Shown here: piece by piece, positions 1 through 7,780 of the stretch | How the letters are laid out: each line of letters starts with the position of its first letter | Position numbering within the stretch: position 1 is the stretch's first letter | Source: Chryseobacterium sp. StRB126 | Lineage (GTDB): Bacteria; Bacteroidota; Bacteroidia; Flavobacteriales; Weeksellaceae | NCBI RefSeq assembly: GCF_000829375.1 | Contig: NZ_AP014624.1 | Location: 1,798,001-1,862,000 of the forward strand | DNA length: 64,000 bases | Direction of reading: 5' to 3' | The notes under the pieces: model-generated | Told to the model about the DNA's origin: nothing | Seen by the model: the letters and a program-made list of their open reading frames with translations, nothing else | Databases searched by the model: none | Made by a program: the position numbers and the translations under genes

Positions 1-1
1 C

Positions 2-174
2 GGGATATGAGATTCGGGGTACGAGTTATGAAATGTTGGAATATCAGGAGTTAAAACTGTAATCATCCAATAATTTCCTTTTTCAACCCCTTTGTCTATC
101 ATCTATCTGTCTATTAGCTTTTCGTTTTATGTCTTCCATTATCATAATTATTCATCATTAATTACTCATTACTC
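2..174. repeat. Degenerate heptamer arrays with two inverted arms
   Basis: This gene-free stretch fills the left edge of the window. Bases 2-36 read as five consecutive 7-mers of the type GRGWTAY (for example GAGATTC, GGGGTAC). Bases 94-107 and 147-174 read as 7-mers of the opposite-strand type (GTCTATC, ATCTATC; then ATTATTC, ATTACTC). The last heptamer ends at 174, directly against the ATG at 175. The two arms are purine-rich and pyrimidine-rich and so could pair as a long imperfect hairpin. The left arm may continue outside the window. Confidence 0.55.
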
Positions 175-1281
175 ATGGTCAGCGTCTGGGAACAGGAAAC
201 CTTTTACCGTAAAAGAGATATCATCATCATTGGAGCCGGATTCTCCGGGCTTTGGACGGCTATTTCCATTAAGGAGAAGTTTCCTGAGAAATCCGTATTG
301 ATTATTGAAAGAAATGCTGTTCCATTAGGGGCTTCCACCCGAAATGCCGGCTTTGCCTGCTTTGGAAGCCTTACAGAGGTCATTGCTGATTCCCGGAAAA
401 TGGGTTGGGAAAAAACATTGGATCTTGTTAAAATGAGATTCGAAGGGCTTCAAAAGATCAAACAGTATTTTAAAAACGATGAAATAGATTTTGAACTCAT
501 CGGCGGTTACGAAATTCTGAATAATAATGAACCCTTGCTGCACATAAAGGAAGTGAATGAAAAGCTGAAATCCATTACCGGACTTGAAGAAACCTATTCT
601 CTGCAACAGAATAAAATAAAAGAATTTGGGCTGGGTAAATCTCAGTTTCTAATTGAGAATCCATGTGAAGGAAGCCTGCATTCCGGAAAACTGTTGCAAA
701 AGCTTATGGAGAAATGCTACGAGTTGAAGGTTGAGTTTTTGTTGGGAACTGAAGTGAAAAATATAGAAGAAACCTCTGATAAGGTGAATATCTACTTTTC
801 AGAGGGAACTTCTGTAAAAACCGATCAGTTAATCTATTGCACCAATGCATTCAGTTCAAAATTCATGGAGAATGAAAATATAATTCCTGCCAGAGGTCAG
901 ATTCTCCTTACGGAACCTATAGAAAATTTAAAATTGAAAGGAACTTTCCATTATGATGAGGGTTTTTATTATTTTAGAAACCTAGGAAACCGTGTATTGC
1001 TAGGCGGTGGAAGAAATCAGGATTTTAAAACTGAAGAAACTACAGCTTTTGAAACCACAGAGTTTCTGCAACATCACTTAGAAAATTTCCTACAGGAAGT
1101 TATTCTGCCCAATCAGGAATTTAAGATTGCGCTACGCTGGTCGGGAATTATGGCGATGGGAAATGAAAAAACACCAATTGTAAAAAGACTTTCAGAAAGA
1201 CAGCTTTGTGCTGTACGACTTTCCGGAATGGGAGTGGCATTGGCCCCTAAAGTTGGTGAGATGATTACCATTATGATTTAA
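175..1281 (+). CDS. FAD-dependent oxidoreductase of the DAO (D-amino-acid oxidase-like) family
   Basis: A 368-residue protein of the DAO family, which oxidises amines or amino acids with FAD. The Rossmann FAD motif GAGFSG lies at residues 20-25 after a short leader starting MVSVWEQE. It is followed by a family-typical run in which the conserved E (IIERN, about residue 45) would bind the ribose, and a C-terminal glycine-rich FAD segment (LSGMGVALAPKVGE, about residues 350-363). No signal peptide is present, so it is cytoplasmic. The ATG at 175 directly follows a heptamer array; no earlier start exists in frame and the N-terminus resembles that of related proteins. The next gene starts 5 nt after the stop, so the two are probably co-transcribed. 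The substrate cannot be read from sequence. Confidence 0.85.
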   Translation: MVSVWEQETFYRKRDIIIIGAGFSGLWTAISIKEKFPEKSVLIIERNAVPLGASTRNAGFACFGSLTEVIADSRKMGWEKTLDLVKMRFEGLQKIKQYFKNDEIDFELIGGYEILNNNEPLLHIKEVNEKLKSITGLEETYSLQQNKIKEFGLGKSQFLIENPCEGSLHSGKLLQKLMEKCYELKVEFLLGTEVKNIEETSDKVNIYFSEGTSVKTDQLIYCTNAFSSKFMENENIIPARGQILLTEPIENLKLKGTFHYDEGFYYFRNLGNRVLLGGGRNQDFKTEETTAFETTEFLQHHLENFLQEVILPNQEFKIALRWSGIMAMGNEKTPIVKRLSERQLCAVRLSGMGVALAPKVGEMITIMI

Positions 1282-1286
1282 ATACA

Positions 1287-1778
1287 ATGAAATATTTACC
1301 TTTTGAACGTATTACTTACAGGACAGATTTATCCCAACAGGAAATAATAAAAAGTCTTTCAGATGTTGTTGAACCGAAAAAATTCAGCTTTGGAAGAAAC
1401 CCTATCAAAGATTATGAAGGTTCTGTGGATACTGACGGTTTTGATATCAGCAGAGTCATCAATTACAGAAATTCATTTTTGCCTCAGATATACGGAACCA
1501 TTCAAAACAATAATTATGGAACAGAAATTCAGGTGACTATGAGCTTGAATGGATTTGTATTTCTCTTTACAATAGCATGGTGTTTAATGGCGACCTTTTC
1601 ATTTGTTATTGTATTGATGAAAGGAATAAGAGACAAAGAAATAACCGTTGAATTTTTTATTCCCCTAATAATGCTGTTATTTGTGTATGGGCTAACTATG
1701 ATATGCTTCAAAATAGAAAGCAAAAAATCAAAAGAATATCTGAAAAAAATTTTTGAAGCAGAAATAACTAAAGAATAA
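1287..1778 (+). CDS. Hypothetical protein with two membrane segments
   Basis: A 163-residue protein I do not recognise. A soluble N-terminal half of about 88 residues is followed by two hydrophobic segments (about residues 89-111 and 124-142) and a charged lysine-rich tail. This suggests a membrane-anchored protein with both ends on the same side. It starts 5 nt after the oxidoreductase stop, which implies co-transcription but does not give a function. Codon use looks like that of its neighbours. A shadow reading frame on the other strand (1529-1834) has no family resemblance and was rejected. Confidence 0.65.
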   Translation: MKYLPFERITYRTDLSQQEIIKSLSDVVEPKKFSFGRNPIKDYEGSVDTDGFDISRVINYRNSFLPQIYGTIQNNNYGTEIQVTMSLNGFVFLFTIAWCLMATFSFVIVLMKGIRDKEITVEFFIPLIMLLFVYGLTMICFKIESKKSKEYLKKIFEAEITKE

Positions 1779-1794
1779 AATAGAAGAAACAAAG

Positions 1795-1947
1795 AGATAA
1801 TAGATGAGGAGAGGATAGAAAAATAAGTTAACAATTAATATCTCCTAATTCAAATTTTGTACTTGTATCTATAATTTCAATCCTGCTAAGCCGTATTTCG
1901 TATACCGAAACCTTGCATCCTGAAACCTTGTATCCCATTTCTATCCT
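1795..1947. repeat. Heptamer array spacer between the membrane protein gene and prfB
   Basis: Bases 1795-1815 are purine heptamers (AGATAAT, AGATGAG, GAGAGGA). Bases 1893-1947 are pyrimidine-rich heptamers (GTATTTC, GTATACC and similar), including a 15-base unit (GAAACCTT plus a GYATCCY word) that occurs twice in tandem at 1907-1936. The arms are again inverted relative to each other. No ORF is seen here. Confidence 0.55.
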
Positions 1948-1981
1948 AGAAAAAGAGCTTTCCACTCTAAAAGAAATCCCT

Positions 1982-1989
1982 TATTTTTG
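1982..1989 (+). promoter_or_regulatory. Bacteroidota -7 element (TAnnTTTG) for prfB
   Basis: TATTTTTG matches the Bacteroidota -7 consensus exactly. No clear TTG is found 17-23 nt upstream. Transcription would start near 1994-1997, downstream of the TTG codon at 1987, so it supports the GTG at 2005 as the start of prfB. Confidence 0.5.
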
Positions 1990-2004
1990 CAAAAAGAAAA
2001 AATC

Positions 2005-3117
2005 GTGATAAACAACGACCAGATAAAAGAAGCTCAATCCAGAATTGAAGACTTACACAGATATTTACAGATTGAAAAAAAGAAGATCGAAATTGCCAAT
2101 GATGATGAAAAGACAGCGGCTCCTGAGTTTTGGGATAACCCTAAGACTGCAGAAGCTTTCCTGAAACAGCTTCGTTCCAAGAAAAAATGGGTGGAAAGCT
2201 ATGATGAAATTCACACCCAATTTGAAGACCTGCAGGTATTGGTTGACTTTGCTAAAGAAGATCCCGATTCCGAAAAAGAACTGGATGAAACATTCCCGCA
2301 GCTGGTAGAAAAAATAGAAGACCTTGAATTCAAGAATATGCTTTCCAATGAAGGGGATGAGTTGTCTGCAGTTCTTCAGATCACTGCCGGAGCCGGAGGA
2401 ACAGAAAGTTGTGACTGGGCATCCATGTTGATGAGAATGTACACCATGTGGGCAGAAAAACAGGGCTATAAGATTCGTGAACTGAACTTTCAGGAAGGAG
2501 ATGTAGCCGGCGTTAAAACTGTTACCCTTGAGATAGAAGGTGAATTTGCCTTTGGATATTTAAGAGGTGAAAACGGAGTTCACAGATTGGTAAGAATTTC
2601 ACCTTTTGATTCGAATGCAAAACGTCATACCAGCTTTGTTTCCGTGTATGTTTATCCTTTAGTAGATGATACGATCGAAATTAATATTAACCCTGCTGAT
2701 ATATCCTTTGAAACGATGAGGTCTTCCGGAGCCGGAGGGCAGAATGTAAACAAGGTAGAAACAGCAGTACGTCTTCGTCACGCACCTACCGGAATTATCA
2801 TAGAAAATTCAGAATCCCGTTCTCAGCTTCAGAACAAAGAAAAAGCAATGCAGCTCTTACGTTCCAGATTATATGAAATGGAATTGGAAGAACGTATGAA
2901 GGCCAGAAATGAGATTGAAGCCAACAAAATGAAAATCGAGTGGGGAAGCCAGATCAGAAACTACGTGATGCACCCTTACAAATTGGTAAAAGATGTACGC
3001 TCAGGCCATGAGACCTCGGATGTGGATGCTGTAATGAACGGAAATCTGACTCCTTTCCTTAAAGCATTCCTGATGGCCGATGGTACCGCAGTTTCCGATG
3101 ATGATCTCGACCTATAA
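2005..3117 (+). CDS. prfB: Peptide chain release factor 2
   Basis: RF2 recognises UGA and UAA stop codons and triggers hydrolysis of peptidyl-tRNA on the ribosome. The SPF tripeptide that reads the stop codon is at residues 199-201 and the catalytic GGQ at 244-246 (counted from the GTG at 2005). The length of 370 residues is normal for the family. Most bacterial prfB genes carry an in-frame UGA near codon 25 and need a programmed +1 frameshift. Here the corresponding region ([10 protein letters not shown]) is open in one frame, so autoregulation by frameshifting is absent. An in-frame TTG at 1987 would add six residues, but it lies inside the promoter motif, so I prefer the GTG at 2005. It appears monocistronic. 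Confidence 0.93.
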   Translation: MINNDQIKEAQSRIEDLHRYLQIEKKKIEIANDDEKTAAPEFWDNPKTAEAFLKQLRSKKKWVESYDEIHTQFEDLQVLVDFAKEDPDSEKELDETFPQLVEKIEDLEFKNMLSNEGDELSAVLQITAGAGGTESCDWASMLMRMYTMWAEKQGYKIRELNFQEGDVAGVKTVTLEIEGEFAFGYLRGENGVHRLVRISPFDSNAKRHTSFVSVYVYPLVDDTIEININPADISFETMRSSGAGGQNVNKVETAVRLRHAPTGIIIENSESRSQLQNKEKAMQLLRSRLYEMELEERMKARNEIEANKMKIEWGSQIRNYVMHPYKLVKDVRSGHETSDVDAVMNGNLTPFLKAFLMADGTAVSDDDLDL

Positions 3118-3157
3118 ATATTATTTGAAATTTTAGTTAAAATCTTATAATTAATTT

Positions 3158-3186
3158 TTGTTTCAGACATTTTAGACTTACTTTTG
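3158..3186 (+). promoter_or_regulatory. Promoter of the DedA gene
   Basis: TTG at 3158-3160, 18 nt spacer, TACTTTTG at 3179-3186. This fits the flavobacterial consensus and places the transcript start 10-15 nt before the ATG at 3203. Confidence 0.6.
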
Positions 3187-3202
3187 TTGTTCATCGATAT
3201 AT

Positions 3203-3898
3203 ATGGAAGATTTCAATAGCTGGAAGGATTTATTAAACCCGGAGTTTTATATTAAAATGGGAGGGTTTTGGCTTATTTTATTTATTGTGTTTGCTGAAAC
3301 AGGTCTTTTTGTAGGGTTTTTCCTACCCGGAGATTCACTATTATTCGTTTCGGGAATTTATGCCGTTGAAATCATCAAAGAGACGTTTGGATCCACAGGA
3401 AGTGATTTCTTAGATACAACGATCCTTGCCTCCGGAGTAGCACTGGCTGCCATTATAGGAAATGAAGTAGGATATTATTTTGGAAGAAAAACAGGTCCTG
3501 CTTTGTACAAAAGACCGGATTCAATGCTTTTCAAGAAGAAATATCTTTATCAGGCACATGATTTCTTTGAAAAACACGGTGCGCTGGCAATCATTATGGC
3601 AAGATTCTTACCTGTTGTGAGAACCTTTACTCCAATTGTTGCAGGGATTGTGAAGATGGATAAAAAAGAATTCCTAAGAGATAACGTTATTGGAGCAGTT
3701 CTATGGTCATTTATTTTGATCTTTGCGGGACATTACCTTGATAAACTTTTCATGGAGCAGTTTAATATTAATCTGAAAGAAAAGTTAGAATACATTATCA
3801 TTGTCATTGTATTGGTAACAACACTGCCAGTGATTATTAAGTTTATGTTCGGAAAAAAAGAAGACTTTTCTAAATACGAAAACAAAGATTTTGAATAG
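3203..3898 (+). CDS. DedA family membrane protein
   Basis: A 231-residue inner-membrane protein of the DedA/VTT family, whose members are linked to lipid scrambling or flipping and to membrane homeostasis. Family marks are the re-entrant motif region FAETGLFVGFFLPGD (about residues 28-42), GNEVGYYFGRKTGP (about 89-102) and the conserved ARFLPVVRTFTPIVAG (about 134-149). Several hydrophobic segments include one near the C-terminus (about 197-215) followed by a short charged tail. It has its own promoter and a strong terminator, so it is probably monocistronic. The exact lipid substrate is not known for this subfamily. Confidence 0.88.
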   Translation: MEDFNSWKDLLNPEFYIKMGGFWLILFIVFAETGLFVGFFLPGDSLLFVSGIYAVEIIKETFGSTGSDFLDTTILASGVALAAIIGNEVGYYFGRKTGPALYKRPDSMLFKKKYLYQAHDFFEKHGALAIIMARFLPVVRTFTPIVAGIVKMDKKEFLRDNVIGAVLWSFILIFAGHYLDKLFMEQFNINLKEKLEYIIIVIVLVTTLPVIIKFMFGKKEDFSKYENKDFE

Positions 3899-3921
3899 AA
3901 TTCAAATCCGCTAAAATATAT

Positions 3922-3953
3922 AAAGGCTGTCTCCTCTTGAGATAGCCTTTTTT
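3922..3953 (+). terminator. Rho-independent terminator of the DedA gene
   Basis: Stem AAAGGCTGTCTC / GAGATAGCCTTT with a 5-nt loop, followed by a T run. Its core (GGCTGTCTC) recurs at both ends of the insertion sequence at 8.5-10.1 kb. Confidence 0.8.
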
Positions 3954-3955
3954 AT

Positions 3956-3999
3956 TAGCCATGAATACACGAATCTTTTTATTGGTGTATTCGCGGCTA
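3956..3999. repeat. Interrupted inverted repeat of the CACGAAT type
   Basis: TAGCC-AT-GAATACAC pairs with GTGTATTC-GC-GGCTA across a 14-nt loop. It lies just after the DedA terminator. A diverged relative of the ACACGAAT wording occurs at about 50318-50370. Confidence 0.55.
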
Positions 4000-4039
4000 G
4001 AAACTTTTATATAAATTTAGTTTTATAGGAATAAATAGA

Positions 4040-4909
4040 TTATTTGCTAATCCAATCCAGAATATTCGGATAGATAATACTGTCTCTTTTTCTTTTGCTG
4101 AAGAATCTTGGTGCATGACCTGTTTTCTCCATAAAGACAAATTTGTGGGGAATATTCATAAGGGTAAGCGCTGAATCCATGGCTATCCCTTGATGCTGGT
4201 TGACCAGAAAATCATGATTTCCCTGAAATAATAGAGTAGGCACATGGGTAATATTGGCAATTGGGCTGGCTTCCTTAAAGGCTTCTGAAAGATTTTTGCG
4301 GTCAAATTTAGTTCCTACAACCTTTTGAATAGTAGGAGAGGTATATTTAGAATAAAAAGAATTCAGATACTCGGGGCTGTAAAAATCGGTAGGACCACTT
4401 AAAGAAATGATCTTTTTAATCTGCTCCGGATGCTGGTAGCCATATAGTAAAGCCAGATGTCCGCCGGCACTTTCTCCAAGAATAACATAATTGTTGGGCT
4501 GAAGTTCTGCTTTTTCTGATAAAGAATTAAACTTTTCAAGCACAGCACCTATATCCTCAAGCTGTTGTTTATACGTGATTTTTTTCTTTTGAGAAACCAA
4601 TCGGTAATTCATGTTGATGCTTGGGATCTTATTTTGAAAAAGCATTTTCTGGATCTGAATCATGTGTTCCTTTTTCCCCAGTGTCCAGGCCCCACCATGC
4701 ACAATAAGAACCACAGGTGAGTTTTCGGCGTAATCTTTGGGCAGGAAAACATCCATTTTTTGTCTTTTATGATCCCCGTATTTTAAGTTATAGATTTTCT
4801 GCTGACCATCAGGACCTACCCAAACTCTGAATTTCGTATTACAGGACTGCAAAAGGAAACTGATACCTCCCATAACGAAAAAATGATACCTGAGAATGAG
4901 CTTTTTCAT
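4040..4909 (-). CDS. Alpha/beta hydrolase (esterase/lipase-like), predicted lipoprotein
   Basis: A 289-residue hydrolase of the hormone-sensitive-lipase-like esterase group. The oxyanion-hole motif HGGAW is at 71-75, the nucleophile elbow GESAG at 145-149 (Ser147), with Asp233 (GNHD) and His265 (TGHAP) completing a triad. A hydrophobic N-terminus ends in LLQSC (Cys23), a lipobox, so the protein should be membrane-anchored and face the periplasm or surface. It probably cleaves short acyl or acetyl esters; the substrate is unknown. The TAnnTTTG motif lies only 4 nt before the ATG, so the transcript would be nearly leaderless. Neighbours do not indicate a pathway. Confidence 0.82.
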   Translation of the reverse strand: MKKLILRYHFFVMGGISFLLQSCNTKFRVWVGPDGQQKIYNLKYGDHKRQKMDVFLPKDYAENSPVVLIVHGGAWTLGKKEHMIQIQKMLFQNKIPSINMNYRLVSQKKKITYKQQLEDIGAVLEKFNSLSEKAELQPNNYVILGESAGGHLALLYGYQHPEQIKKIISLSGPTDFYSPEYLNSFYSKYTSPTIQKVVGTKFDRKNLSEAFKEASPIANITHVPTLLFQGNHDFLVNQHQGIAMDSALTLMNIPHKFVFMEKTGHAPRFFSKRKRDSIIYPNILDWISK

Positions 4910-4913
4910 GTAT

Positions 4914-4921
4914 CAAATGTA
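4914..4921 (-). promoter_or_regulatory. -7 element directly before the esterase start
   Basis: On the minus strand TACATTTG ends 4 nt before the ATG at 4909. No good -33 TTG is seen at 17-23 nt. If used, the mRNA would begin at about the start codon. Confidence 0.4.
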
Positions 4922-4964
4922 AGAAAAAGATAGTGATTTATATACAGTTGCAAACGTTTTCCGT

Positions 4965-5393
4965 TCAGCTTTTTTCAGCTAATTCTTTTAATTTCTGATT
5001 CATGAGATTGAAGCCGATTGTTGTATTGTCAAAATTAAAAAACGGAACAAGGAGACCAGAAAATTGTTCTGATTGGATAAATTGAGTTGTCCCATTTTTA
5101 TTGTCAATCAATTCAAAGTGATGTTCACCATCAAATATCCCTTTAAATAATAATTTTCCTAACCATTTCAGTTCTTTATTCTCTTTTTTCGATAAGACTA
5201 CAGGCTTGAAGACCATGCCTTTTCCTTCTTTTGGTTTGATCGTAACCTGTATTTGGCTGCCTTCTTCTACCGATCCCCGAATCTCAGTAATAAAAGGATT
5301 CCAGGTTGGATAATTTTGAAAGTTTGATAATATTTTCCATATTTTTTCAGGGGTGGCATGAATGGCTATTTCTGTTTCGATTTTCTTTGACAT
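4965..5393 (-). CDS. SRPBCC domain protein (polyketide cyclase / START-like)
   Basis: A 142-residue helix-grip protein of the SRPBCC fold, a family that binds hydrophobic ligands. Family features are the opening IETEIAIHATPEKIWKIL, the WNPFI segment typical of the polyketide_cyc2 group, and a C-terminal amphipathic helix. The frame extends upstream to a TTG at 5450, but those 19 residues look like translated spacer. The ATG at 5393 gives the usual N-terminus, and a near-consensus -7 element (GAACTTTG, 5414-5421) sits 20 nt upstream. It follows a Crp/Fnr regulator on the same strand, 60 nt away, and may also be read through from it. The ligand is unknown. Confidence 0.8.
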   Translation of the reverse strand: MSKKIETEIAIHATPEKIWKILSNFQNYPTWNPFITEIRGSVEEGSQIQVTIKPKEGKGMVFKPVVLSKKENKELKWLGKLLFKGIFDGEHHFELIDNKNGTTQFIQSEQFSGLLVPFFNFDNTTIGFNLMNQKLKELAEKS

Positions 5394-5453
5394 GATAAAT
5401 GATTTTATATGAGCAAAGTTCAGGGAGAAGAATAGAAATCCACTTGACAAAAA

Positions 5454-6047
5454 TCAAGAATTTCCTGTGGCTATTTTATTTCTAATTCTACTGAAAGTCT
5501 CAGAAGTCATGCCAAGCATGGATGCAATATACTGCAAAGGAATCTGGTTGAATAATTGAGGGTTTTCTTTAAAAAAGTATATGTATCTTTCTTCGGCCGT
5601 CATTGATAAATGATTATGAATCCTCGTTTCCATTGTAGCGAAACAATGAATAATAAATGCTTTTTCTAAGACATACCATCGGGGAATCCTGTTTTGTAGT
5701 TTTTCATAATCATCCCTATGGATGGTATATAGTTCGGTGTCTGTAAGAGCTTGGATATCCCATCTGGCAGGAATATCAGACATAAAACTAGAGAGATCTG
5801 TTATAAAATACCCCTGGGTTGAAACCCATTGTGTAATTTCTTTCTTTTCAGTTTCACAAAAGATCCTTAAAAGCCCTGATTTGATAAAACTTAGTTTTGT
5901 ACTTTTCTTTCCTGATTTCAGGAAAAAATCATTCTTTTTAATAATTTCCGGTTTAAAAAAAGAGGCGATTATTTTTAGATCATCCGGATCGATATTTGTA
6001 AAATGAGAAGTGAGACTTTGCTCAAAATCAGTATTTATTTTGATCAT
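5454..6047 (-). CDS. Crp/Fnr family transcriptional regulator
   Basis: A 197-residue regulator with an N-terminal cyclic-nucleotide-binding-like beta barrel (about residues 20-115) and a C-terminal helix-turn-helix. The recognition region is QYIASMLGMTSETFSRIRNK (about 173-192). The effector loop lacks the residues that contact cAMP in E. coli Crp, and no Fnr-type N-terminal cysteine cluster is present. It therefore belongs to the broad Bacteroidota group whose signals are mostly unknown. It starts 11 nt after the upstream TPR gene on the same strand and precedes the SRPBCC gene, so these three probably form one unit and the SRPBCC gene is a candidate target. Confidence 0.85.
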   Translation of the reverse strand: MIKINTDFEQSLTSHFTNIDPDDLKIIASFFKPEIIKKNDFFLKSGKKSTKLSFIKSGLLRIFCETEKKEITQWVSTQGYFITDLSSFMSDIPARWDIQALTDTELYTIHRDDYEKLQNRIPRWYVLEKAFIIHCFATMETRIHNHLSMTAEERYIYFFKENPQLFNQIPLQYIASMLGMTSETFSRIRNKIATGNS

Positions 6048-6058
6048 GCTTTAAGAGG

Positions 6059-6501
6059 TTATAGGTTTTCAGCATATCGATTCAGAGAATTATTGTATCT
6101 GGGTAAATGTTTGGAGATAGCTTTTAAGGCTAATGATAGAGCTTCTCTGTATTCTCCTGCTGAAGACAGGGACAGTGCTAAAAAAGAGTCTACCGCATCA
6201 TTCAGTTCATCGGAATAATTAGCTTTTTCTTCCCTTAAAATATAAATACTTTCTTCTATCTTTCCATTATTTCTTAAGGTACTTGCCAGCTGAATTCTTG
6301 CTCTTCTCCTTCTTAAACCGGTTAGTCCCTGATCTAATGCAGATCTGTACAAAGGTTCCGCTTCCTTTTCATGTCCCGTTGAATCAAAAGCACAGGCTTT
6401 TTCAAAATCAGCAATAGCTTGGGAATTCGTTAGTAATTCTACATGATTTCTAATTTGGTGAATAAACTCTTCATTGCTTATTGTTCCCAGTTTTCATCCA
6501 T
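6059..6501 (-). pseudogene. Tetratricopeptide-repeat protein gene with a single-base frameshift near its start
   Basis: The frame from the stop at 6059 stays open up to about 6491 and encodes a helical repeat protein: an N-terminal part beginning SNEEFIHQIRNHVELL, then LYRSALDQGLTGLRRRRARIQLA and paired helices typical of TPR. There is no ATG in that frame; it meets TGA upstream. The natural start is the ATG at 6501, about 15 nt after a consensus -7 element, but its frame (MDENWEQ) hits TAA at 6480. Adding one A between CAA and TAA (about 6481) would join the two into a 147-residue protein. So it is either a genuine recent frameshift or a sequencing error. A TTG start at 6352 would give a 97-residue remnant. 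It is upstream of, and probably co-transcribed with, the Crp/Fnr gene. Confidence 0.7.
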
Positions 6502-6516
6502 TCTATAGGTTTTAAG

Positions 6517-6524
6517 CAAAGATA
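6517..6524 (-). promoter_or_regulatory. -7 element for the TPR / Crp / SRPBCC unit
   Basis: TATCTTTG on the minus strand, 15 nt before the ATG at 6501. The -33 region (TTTC) is weak. Confidence 0.5.
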
Positions 6525-6614
6525 TAAAATATTGAAAGCTGAGCATTGCCTAATCATTCTTATAATTTTCAAAATTATTGTTAGATTATGAATCTAAAAA
6601 CGGAATTAAATATT

Positions 6615-6622
6615 TATTTTTG
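6615..6622 (+). promoter_or_regulatory. -7 element of the DUF808 gene
   Basis: TATTTTTG, followed about 34 nt later by the ATG at 6657. No clear TTG at the expected distance. Confidence 0.45.
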
Positions 6623-6656
6623 CTGAACTTAACAAAGATTAAAAAATTATTAAAAT

Positions 6657-7541
6657 ATGGCATCAGGCTTTTTTGCAATTTTGGATGATATTGCAGCATT
6701 GATGGATGATGTAGCAGTTACCAGTAAGATTGCTACCCAAAAGACAGCAGGGATTTTAGGAGATGACCTTGCTGTAAATGCAGAAAAAGCCACTGGCTTT
6801 CTTTCTTCAAGGGAAATTCCGGTTCTGTGGGCCATTACCAAAGGATCATTTATCAATAAACTGATTATTCTTCCTATCGTTTTTTTACTTAATTGGTTAT
6901 ATGCTCCGGCTATTAATTATGTATTGATCCTTGGAGGATTCTATCTGGCCTTTGAAGGCGTTGAAAAAATAATAGAATTTCTTTTTCACCGTGACAAAAA
7001 GGGCCATGAAGTTATAGAGGAAATTGAAGAAGACGAAAAAAGTTCTGAAGAAATTGAAAAAGAGAAAGTGAAATCGGCAATTACAACTGATTTTATTTTA
7101 TCAATCGAGATCGTTATTATTGCTTTAGGAACCGTATTGGAAGAAAGCCATCCTTTCATTACTCAGATTTTAGTAACGAGCTTGGTTGCATTTATCGCTA
7201 CTGTTGGAGTTTATGGAATTGTAGCTTTGATCGTAAGAATGGATGATGCAGGGTTTAAATTAATAAAGAAAAGTAACGATAAAGGGGTTTTCGGGAGGCT
7301 TGGACATCTATTAGTGAAGGCTTTACCTATTGTTATTAAAATATTAGGAGTTGTAGGAACAATTGCTTTGATAATGGTTGCTGGTGGAATTTTTCTGCAT
7401 AGGGTTGAATTTTTCCATGGGATATTTCCAACTTGGCCAGATGTTTTGAAAGAGCTTACGCTTGGTGTTGTTGGTGGATTGATAGCGGTTGCCGTATTTA
7501 CTTTAGGAAAAGGAATCTATTCTTTAGCGACAAAAAAATAA
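6657..7541 (+). CDS. DUF808 (YedI-like) membrane protein
   Basis: A 294-residue integral membrane protein of the DUF808 family. The N-terminus is the family signature: MASGFFAILDDIAALMDDVA, then DDLAVNAEKATGF and the SREIPVLWAITKGS segment. About six hydrophobic segments follow, with an acidic cytoplasmic-looking loop (EEIEEDEKSSEEIEKEK, about residues 121-137) in the middle. The function of the family is not established. It has its own promoter and a terminator just after the stop, so it is probably monocistronic. Length is in the usual range. Confidence 0.88.
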   Translation: MASGFFAILDDIAALMDDVAVTSKIATQKTAGILGDDLAVNAEKATGFLSSREIPVLWAITKGSFINKLIILPIVFLLNWLYAPAINYVLILGGFYLAFEGVEKIIEFLFHRDKKGHEVIEEIEEDEKSSEEIEKEKVKSAITTDFILSIEIVIIALGTVLEESHPFITQILVTSLVAFIATVGVYGIVALIVRMDDAGFKLIKKSNDKGVFGRLGHLLVKALPIVIKILGVVGTIALIMVAGGIFLHRVEFFHGIFPTWPDVLKELTLGVVGGLIAVAVFTLGKGIYSLATKK

Positions 7542-7564
7542 AACAGAATTATAATTAAATAACC

Positions 7565-7601
7565 AAAAAAATCCTGTATTCGTGAGAGTACAGGATTTTT
7601 T
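7565..7601. terminator. Rho-independent terminator after the DUF808 gene
   Basis: AAAAAAATCCTGTA and TACAGGATTTTTT pair around a 10-nt loop. The A and T runs allow use from both strands. Bases 7602-7780 hold nothing I can identify. Confidence 0.8.
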
Positions 7602-7780
7602 GTAATGTGTACTGCAGGAGATTCTTATTCTTTATTAAGTTATGTATTGGTGAACATGTTTTTCAGAATAGGAGTTGCTGTTTTTCTTATCATTTTCAAA
7701 ATATTATTTTTTATCATACAGATGATTGAAAAATAGTTGATAAGAATATTTTTATTGACTTGGGTTAATTTATTGTAAGC

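Noticed and set aside
2..174. Heptamer arrays considered as a CRISPR array
   Set aside because: Words are 7 bases, contiguous and degenerate, with no spacers and no cas genes anywhere in the window.
1987..2004. TTG start of prfB giving six extra residues
   Set aside because: It lies within the TAnnTTTG motif, so it should not be on the transcript; the GTG at 2005 is preferred.
2040..2110. Programmed +1 frameshift in prfB
   Set aside because: The region equivalent to the usual CUU-UGA site is a continuous open frame without UGA.
5394..5450. N-terminal extension of the SRPBCC protein from a TTG
   Set aside because: The extension does not look like the family N-terminus and overlaps the likely promoter.
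6059..6352. A 97-residue gene starting with TTG at 6352
   Set aside because: The open frame and TPR-like sequence continue upstream to about 6491, and promoter plus ATG lie at 6501-6524; a frameshifted longer gene explains the data better.
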